Assembly: GCA_903921605.1 (NCBI GenBank)
Contig: CAIXQV010000098.1
Coordinates: 1 to 11,705 of the forward strand
DNA: 11,705 bases
Direction: 5' to 3'
DNA from: an uncultured Planctomycetaceae bacterium
Lineage (GTDB): Bacteria; Planctomycetota; Planctomycetia; Planctomycetales; Planctomycetaceae
Under the pieces are notes generated by a model. That model searched no databases, was not told the origin of the DNA, and saw only the letters and a list, made by a program, of their open reading frames with translations. Of this stretch, positions 7,914 to 11,705 are shown piece after piece (position 1 is the stretch's first letter; the number at the start of each line of letters is the position of its first letter). Both the position numbers and the translations under genes were made by a program.

Positions 7914-9458
7914 ATGGCCCAGTTACGTAATCGCGTTGGGTGGAAAGCTCAGTTGGGGCTGGCTGCCGGGCTGTTCTATTGCCTTCCCTTGATGGCTCAG
8001 GACGAGCTGTATTCGCCGTCTTCATCGCGCCCCGCTAGTAACGCTCCAGAGTGGCTTTCGGGCGAAAGTGGTGTGGCTCGAGCCAGCTACCTCTTTGATC
8101 CTCCGCCTGAAGTACCTCCTGCGGGGATTCTTCCAGAAGGTGATGCCGCGTCGGAAGAAACTCCAGCGGGAGACTTCGAGAGCGAACTCAGCCGATTGCA
8201 GATGCGAATTGATCAGCTTGAAGCATCGGAAAAAAAACGAGTCGACTCGGACAAGAAGAAGAAGGACGAAGAGGCAAAGAAATCAGAAGGCTGGCAGGAT
8301 ATGTCCACCGACAAGTGGACGGTCAAGCTGGGTGGTCACGTTCAAGCGGAATACATCAATTGGGCGAACGCTGATCCGGCCATTGTGGGAACTCAGGACT
8401 ACTTTGAATTCCGCCGCCTGCGCCTGGTGGCTGACGGAACAGGATATGGTCAGTGTGACTTCCGTCTGCAGATGACTCTTGAGCCCGAAACTGTGGGTTC
8501 CAGTCCAGCAGGCACAGTGACTTCGCCGGACGTCAAGGACGCGTACTTTTCGATGAACGAAATCCCCGGACTCGGGCGATTTCGTATCGGTAACTTCTTC
8601 GTCCCATTCAGTCTTGAACAAGTCACGAACGATACCAACAACATCTTCATGGAACGATCAATTCCAACGCAGGGAGTATTCGCTGCGGATCGCGAAGTTG
8701 GTATCGCACTGTACAACTGCACTGACGATCAAAGTGTGACATGGGCCAGTGGTGTGTTCTTTGACAGCATCAGCGAAGGCCTGAAAGAACGCATTGATGA
8801 TAATCAGGGTGCCCGAGTTTCCGGGCGTTTAACCTGGACGCCGTTCTATGACGAACCCTCCAACGGCCGCTATATGATTCATACCGGCATTGGAGTTATG
8901 CACACTGAAGACCAGGATAAAAAAGTCAGCTTTCGCTCACGTCCGCAGATTCACGAGGGGCCGCGAATCATCGACAGCGGTAGTATCGATGCAGAGTCCT
9001 ACACGACGGGGAATCTGGAGTTTGCTGCCGTGATGGGGCCGGTCACATTGCAGAGTGAAGCATTTCTCTGCAACGTGAATACGATGGCCTCCGGAACAGA
9101 AACAACGCAGGGCGCGTATGCTCATCTGAGTTATTTCCTGACCGGGGAAAATCGCATCTATGAGCGATTCGGGCAGCACGGTGCACAGTTCGGTCGCAAT
9201 GTTCCGACGTCAAACTTCTTTATTGTTCCCGGTGCAATGAGCCCCGGAGCATGGGAAGTGAAGACTCGCTATTCGCATCTGAATCTTAACGAATTCAGTA
9301 AGGGCGAATACAACGATTTGACGACCGGCTTCAACTGGTACTGGAGTGATCGAACTCGAATCATGTTTGACTGGATTCATCCGGTGACAACAGGTTCGAC
9401 CGTCTTTGGTGAAACAGAATCCGATCTGTTGGCGATGCGTTTCGACTTCAACTGGTGA
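7914..9458 (+). CDS. OprO/OprP-type outer-membrane porin with N-terminal coiled coil
   Basis: This 514-residue protein is a trimeric outer-membrane porin of the phosphate-selective porin O/P type, an anion channel family. It has a signal peptide at 1-28 ending in LMA, a proline-rich low-complexity stretch at 29-88, a predicted periplasmic coiled coil at about 88-125 (ELSRLQMRIDQLE, then a Lys/Glu-rich tail), and a 16-strand-type barrel from about 134. Family signatures include YFEFRRLRLVADG (163-175), RIGNFFVPFSLEQ (224-236), FMERS (245-249) and DREVGIALY (259-267). The chain ends in a terminal Trp within an alternating beta-strand, as expected for Bam-dependent insertion. AAGGA lies three bases before the ATG and GGAAGG ten bases before it. 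Substrate cannot be read from sequence; the sulfate-uptake gene 1.5 kb downstream makes sulfate or phosphate plausible. Confidence 0.9.
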   Translation: MAQLRNRVGWKAQLGLAAGLFYCLPLMAQDELYSPSSSRPASNAPEWLSGESGVARASYLFDPPPEVPPAGILPEGDAASEETPAGDFESELSRLQMRIDQLEASEKKRVDSDKKKKDEEAKKSEGWQDMSTDKWTVKLGGHVQAEYINWANADPAIVGTQDYFEFRRLRLVADGTGYGQCDFRLQMTLEPETVGSSPAGTVTSPDVKDAYFSMNEIPGLGRFRIGNFFVPFSLEQVTNDTNNIFMERSIPTQGVFAADREVGIALYNCTDDQSVTWASGVFFDSISEGLKERIDDNQGARVSGRLTWTPFYDEPSNGRYMIHTGIGVMHTEDQDKKVSFRSRPQIHEGPRIIDSGSIDAESYTTGNLEFAAVMGPVTLQSEAFLCNVNTMASGTETTQGAYAHLSYFLTGENRIYERFGQHGAQFGRNVPTSNFFIVPGAMSPGAWEVKTRYSHLNLNEFSKGEYNDLTTGFNWYWSDRTRIMFDWIHPVTTGSTVFGETESDLLAMRFDFNW

Positions 9459-9500
9459 TGACTGCTCAGATGTCTCTCTTCATTTCACACGTCCCCACTG

Positions 9501-9534
9501 GAATTTGAAATTTCAAATTTGAGATCTCAAATTC
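9501..9534. repeat. Two overlapping perfect 18-bp palindromes
   Basis: AATTTGAAATTTCAAATT (9502-9519) and AATTTGAGATCTCAAATT (9516-9533) are each perfect palindromes and share four bases. The whole 34-bp block is also bounded by GAATTTGA and its exact complement TCAAATTC. It begins 42 bases after the porin stop and ends 28 bases before the next start codon. No T-run follows, so it is not a classical terminator. It could be an operator for a dimeric regulator bound in tandem, a 3'-end stabilising hairpin or a dispersed AT-rich repeat. Confidence 0.75.
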
Positions 9535-9562
9535 AGTTCTGGCTGCCATAGGCGTAACTTCC

Positions 9563-10093
9563 ATGAAGTCATCATCACGTCGACTGTTTCTGGGATCCAT
9601 GATTGCGGCTGCGTTTGCACCAGTGCTCGCCAATGTTGGCAACGCCGCGGATCGTTGCTGCGCTCATTGCGGCTGCAGTGCCAATCGTTGTCGCAAAGTG
9701 TGTCGGCTGGTGCGAGAAGACAAGAAGATCACGACGACATGCTGGGGCATGCAGTGTGAAGAGATTTGTGTTCCGCACCCCAGCACTCCGGAATGCAAAC
9801 ACTGCGAAACAGTCTGCCCAAAGACACCGGAAGACAAGAACATCTGTGCGCAGCCAAAGAAGATCGTCTGGACATCCTGGATTCCCGGTTGTGGAGCGGA
9901 TGTCTTTACGAAACGTAAGCTGATGAAGAAAACGGTGACAAAGACAGTCCCCTCATTCAAATGGGTGATTGAAGATGCTTGCCAGCAATGCATCACCGCG
10001 CTCGAGCCCGTGACTGTGCCCGAAGGCGTCACTGTCCCTGCCGCTCCTGAAATTGAAGGAGCCTATGTCGTGGCGGCGATCACAGAGAATTGA
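9563..10093 (+). CDS. Tat-exported cysteine-rich protein of unknown function
   Basis: This 176-residue protein matches no family I can name with a function; I associate similar cysteine-rich exported proteins with planctomycetes. The N-terminus has a twin-arginine signal (SRRLFLG at 5-11, hydrophobic stretch to about 24, cleavage near GNA at 28). The mature part has 16 cysteines at 32, 33, 36, 38, 43, 47, 60, 65, 69, 78, 81, 85, 95, 110, 140 and 143, many in CxxC or CxC spacing. Between them lie a basic stretch, KRKLMKKTVTKTV (118-129), and the conserved-looking KKIVWTSWIPGCG (99-111). Tat export suggests folding, perhaps with a metal, before transport. The C-terminus (about 144-176) is Val/Pro/Ala-rich. 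Only a weak AGG lies upstream. Start choice is supported by the Tat signal at residue 1. Confidence 0.8.
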   Translation: MKSSSRRLFLGSMIAAAFAPVLANVGNAADRCCAHCGCSANRCRKVCRLVREDKKITTTCWGMQCEEICVPHPSTPECKHCETVCPKTPEDKNICAQPKKIVWTSWIPGCGADVFTKRKLMKKTVTKTVPSFKWVIEDACQQCITALEPVTVPEGVTVPAAPEIEGAYVVAAITEN

Positions 10094-10102
10094 CCCAAAG
10101 GC

Positions 10103-10127
10103 GAGCGGCAGGGCGTCAGCCCTCCGT
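10103..10127 (+). repeat. Short 3'-end hairpin element, copy B
   Basis: This 25-base element starts with GAGCGG and centres on GGGC-GTCA-GCCC, extended by an A-T pair. It begins 9 nt after the stop codon of the cysteine-rich protein gene and runs in the same direction. It matches 18 of 25 positions of the element at 4710-4734 on the other strand. The hairpin closing pair changes from C-G there to G-C here. No T-run follows. Confidence 0.5.
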
Positions 10128-10180
10128 GTCGATCGGGCTGCCAGACTTATCATTCCAGCCGTCGCGGCGATGCTAATTGT

Positions 10181-10252
10181 TTGAACGCAGAGTTCGCAGA
10201 GGAATACATTGAAGCGGATTTCCTCTGCGATCCTCTGCGGCCTCCGCGTTCA
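10181..10252. repeat. Imperfect palindromic repeat with tandem CCTCTGCG units
   Basis: The outer arms TTGAACGC (10181-10188) and GCGTTCAA (10245-10252) are exact complements. The inner arms share 11 bases (TCGCAGAGGAA and TTCCTCTGCGA). The right side carries an extra unit, so CCTCTGCG occurs twice (10222-10229 and 10232-10239) and CCTCCGCG once (10241-10248). I recognise this wording as resembling a common interspersed palindrome of bacterial genomes that generates spurious open frames; the wider distribution is from memory. Confidence 0.65.
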
Positions 10253-10499
10253 ATCTGCGTTTATGGCCTCCGCAGCAGTATTTAGTAGAAGCGTCAGCGT
10301 GAGGAGTGCCGTTCTGGCCCATTTTCCTCACCTTCGAATCCGTCCTGGGACGCTGCACCCTGTTTGAAGTGTCGGCTAAGCATTGCAATCTGTACTCTTC
10401 GGCAAGAAAATCACATTCCTTGGTTGCGTCAATTCGCCCTCAAAGATAAAACACGACCAATTGGGTGATACTTATCCGGCGTCCGGAGTCCTTGAGTCG

Positions 10500-10964
10500 A
10501 TGAAGCTCTCCAGAAAATCAGATTATGCACTGCGAGCCTTGTTTAGCTTAGTGGCGTATCGCGGCCAAGGGCCGATCTCAATTCGCACACTGGCTGAACA
10601 AAACGACATCCCTCGACGATTTCTTGAACAGATTATGCTGGACCTGAAGTCACGTGGTTGGGTGGAAAGTATCGCAGGGCGTGACGGAGGATTTGTTCTG
10701 GCAAAGCGGCCGGAAGAAATCACGATGGGAGAGATCGTTCGTCACTTTGACGGCATTTTAGCACCAATTTCCTGTGTTTCGACATCCGACTATGAGCCCT
10801 GTTCGCAGGAAGGTGTCTGCCGTTTTCGTCGTGTTATGCTGGATATTCGTAATTATATCGCTCGCCTGATGGATAGTGCGACCCTCTCATCGGTGTTCGC
10901 CGGGGCCATTGTAAGTCGTGAAGAGGTGTTCTCGGCAGAGCTGAATTATGGAGATGGCATCTAG
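10500..10964 (+). CDS. Rrf2-family transcriptional regulator with three cluster-type cysteines
   Basis: This 154-residue protein is a winged-helix DNA-binding regulator of the Rrf2 family (IscR, NsrR, CymR, RsrR relatives), typically a dimer of about 150 residues. It starts MKLSRKSDYALRAL, the usual Rrf2 N-terminus. The recognition helix region is IPRRFLEQIM (37-46) and the wing is GRDGGFVLAKRPEEIT (60-75). Cys92, Cys101 and Cys107 sit where IscR and NsrR bind an Fe-S cluster, but the first gap is eight residues rather than the usual five or so. I chose 10500 over the in-frame ATG at 10383 because the extra 39 residues are not family-like; GGAG lies 11 bases upstream. The stop codon is inside a terminator loop. 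The adjacent sulfate-binding protein gene suggests control of sulfur uptake, as with CymR. Ligand and target are inferred. Confidence 0.92.
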   Translation: MKLSRKSDYALRALFSLVAYRGQGPISIRTLAEQNDIPRRFLEQIMLDLKSRGWVESIAGRDGGFVLAKRPEEITMGEIVRHFDGILAPISCVSTSDYEPCSQEGVCRFRRVMLDIRNYIARLMDSATLSSVFAGAIVSREEVFSAELNYGDGI

Positions 10965-10979
10965 CCGTCTCTCTTTTTT
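10951..10979 (+). terminator. Intrinsic terminator overlapping the Rrf2 stop codon
   Basis: GAGATGGC (10951-10958) pairs with GCCGTCTC (10964-10971) with one G-U pair across a 5-base loop. Six T residues follow at 10974-10979. The regulator's TAG stop (10962-10964) lies in the loop and the first base of the 3' arm, so a ribosome finishing the gene would cover the hairpin. It should separate the regulator from the sulfate-binding gene, or let read-through vary. Confidence 0.8.
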
Positions 10980-10981
10980 GC

Positions 10982-11002
10982 CTAAATATATCACCTATTT
11001 AG
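10982..11002 (+). promoter_or_regulatory. Candidate operator dyad upstream of the sulfate-binding protein gene
   Basis: CTAAATA (10982-10988) and TATTTAG (10996-11002) are perfect 7-bp arms with a 7-bp spacer, centred about 45 bases before the start codon. It lies in the 57-72-bp gap between the Rrf2 terminator and the next gene, where the promoter must be. Size and symmetry suit a dimeric winged-helix regulator such as the Rrf2 protein encoded just upstream. Binding is inference. Confidence 0.5.
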
Positions 11003-11036
11003 TGTTGATTGATTATTTGGATTTGGAATGACTTTC

Positions 11037-11705
11037 ATGAAGAAGAGTTCCCTGGTTTTCCTGTTTCCACTCTTTTTGGCTGCCGTTGGATGTGGTTCCG
11101 CTGCCAACTCCTCAAAAGACGCTTCATCTGCGGCTGGCAATACCACAGGCAGCGAAGCGTCGGCTCCTGTCGAATTGCTGAATGTGTCCTATGACCCAAC
11201 TCGCGAACTCTGGAAAGATCTCAACGAGAAATTCATTGCTCAGCAGGCGGCCAGTGGTAAGACCGTATCCATCAAGCAGTCGCATGGAGGTTCCGGCAGT
11301 CAGGCTCGAGCGGTTATCGATGGGCTTGAGGCCGATGTTGTGACTCTGGCGATGTGGTCGGACACAGAACAACTGCACAAGAAGGGGCTAATCAAGGACG
11401 GCTGGGAAGAGGCGTTGCCGAACCGCAGTTTGCCTTACACATCAACGATCGTCTTCGTTGTTCGGAAGGGAAACCCAAAGAGCATTAAGACGTGGGCAGA
11501 TCTGTCTGGTTCAGGGATCGAAATCATCACACCGACCCCAAAAACTTCTGGCAACGGGAAGCTGGCGTTCCTGGCCGCTTGGGGCAGCGTGATCAGCAAA
11601 GGTGGCAGTGAAGATGAAGCACGAGCTTTCGTGACTCAGCTTTACAAGCAGGTTCCTGTACTCGATACCGCCGCTCGTGGAGCCACAACAACGTTTGCTC
11701 AGAAG
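11037..11705 (+). CDS. sbp: Periplasmic sulfate-binding protein of an ABC transporter (3' end outside window)
   Basis: The visible 223 residues belong to the Sbp/CysP family, which delivers sulfate or thiosulfate to the CysTWA ABC importer; full proteins are about 330-350 residues, so roughly the last third is missing. Family landmarks are LNVSYDPTREL (48-58), QSHGGSGSQARAVIDG (81-96), EADVVTLA (98-105), LPYTSTIVFVVRKGNPK (132-148), ITPTPKTSGNGK (164-175) and ARGATTTFAQ (213-222). Residues 1-18 form a signal peptide before Cys19 (AVGC), a passable lipobox, so it is probably a lipoprotein, with a Ser/Ala-rich tether to about 43. An in-frame ATG at 11028 is an alternative start; both have only a GGA upstream. 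The gene follows the Rrf2 regulator, and cysT, cysW and cysA would be expected beyond the window. Confidence 0.94.
   Translation, partial: MKKSSLVFLFPLFLAAVGCGSAANSSKDASSAAGNTTGSEASAPVELLNVSYDPTRELWKDLNEKFIAQQAASGKTVSIKQSHGGSGSQARAVIDGLEADVVTLAMWSDTEQLHKKGLIKDGWEEALPNRSLPYTSTIVFVVRKGNPKSIKTWADLSGSGIEIITPTPKTSGNGKLAFLAAWGSVISKGGSEDEARAFVTQLYKQVPVLDTAARGATTTFAQK

Larger units (their letters stand above)
10094..10499. other. Repeat-rich intergenic region, no gene supported
   Basis: This 406-bp gap separates the cysteine-rich protein gene from the Rrf2 regulator gene. It contains the short 3'-end hairpin element (10103-10127), a larger imperfect palindrome (10181-10252) and a short repeat-like stretch with GCGTCAGCGTGAGG (near 10289-10302). 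A minus-strand open frame at 10173-10388 is a translation of these repeats. Just before the regulator, TTGCGT (10424-10429) and TAAAAC (10447-10452) have 17-base spacing and are a weak promoter candidate. A small palindrome CCAATTGG (10457-10464) sits where an autoregulatory site could lie. Confidence 0.55.

Noticed and set aside
10173..10388. Minus-strand open frame of 71 codons
   Set aside because: It is a translation of the palindromic repeat (the NAEAAEDRRGNPLQ type of peptide), a known kind of false gene.
10383..10499. A 39-codon N-terminal extension of the Rrf2 regulator
   Set aside because: Rrf2 proteins begin with the MKLSRKSDYALRAL-like segment; the extension is not family-like and would place the promoter inside repeats.
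10965..11036. Riboswitch (for example SAM type) before the sulfate-binding gene
   Set aside because: The gap is too short and holds only the terminator and a simple dyad, without a multi-stem aptamer.

Overview
The window looks like a chromosomal segment of a planctomycete (phylum Planctomycetota). This is an inference from gene content: a secreted S46 dipeptidyl-peptidase, an OprO/OprP-type porin, a small Tat-exported cysteine-rich protein of a kind I associate with this group, and several palindromic intergenic elements. The window contains no rRNA, tRNA, CRISPR array or transposase. The porin ends in the aromatic residue typical of outer-membrane barrels, so the cell should have an outer membrane.

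Left half, all on the minus strand: typA/bipA (229-2091) ends in a strong intrinsic terminator (171-200). Upstream of it is an S46 dipeptidyl-peptidase (2349-4496) with a complete His-Asp-Ser triad and the arginine that marks the acidic-residue-specific DPP11 type. Next upstream is a large open reading frame (4763-7351) that joins a signal peptide, a GH5-like (clan GH-A) glycoside hydrolase barrel and a full glutamate-racemase (MurI-like) domain. Both domains keep their catalytic residues. I regard this secreted hydrolase-racemase fusion as the most unusual item here. The gap between the fusion and the peptidase holds a long REP-like inverted repeat and other dyads.

Right half, all on the plus strand after a 562-bp divergent gap: an OprP-type porin with an N-terminal periplasmic coiled coil (7914-9458), the Tat-exported 16-cysteine protein (9563-10093), a repeat-rich 406-bp gap, an Rrf2-family regulator with three cluster-type cysteines (10500-10964), and the first two thirds of a sulfate-binding lipoprotein (11037 to the window edge). 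The Rrf2 stop codon lies in the loop of an intrinsic terminator. A 21-bp dyad follows directly in the promoter region of the sulfate-binding gene and is a good candidate operator. The simplest reading is that an Fe-S or thiol-sensing Rrf2 protein controls sulfate uptake.

Two small hairpin elements, one 9-10 nt and one 28 nt after a stop codon, have the same orientation relative to their genes and share a base-paired core with a covarying pair. They look like members of a dispersed 3'-end element family.
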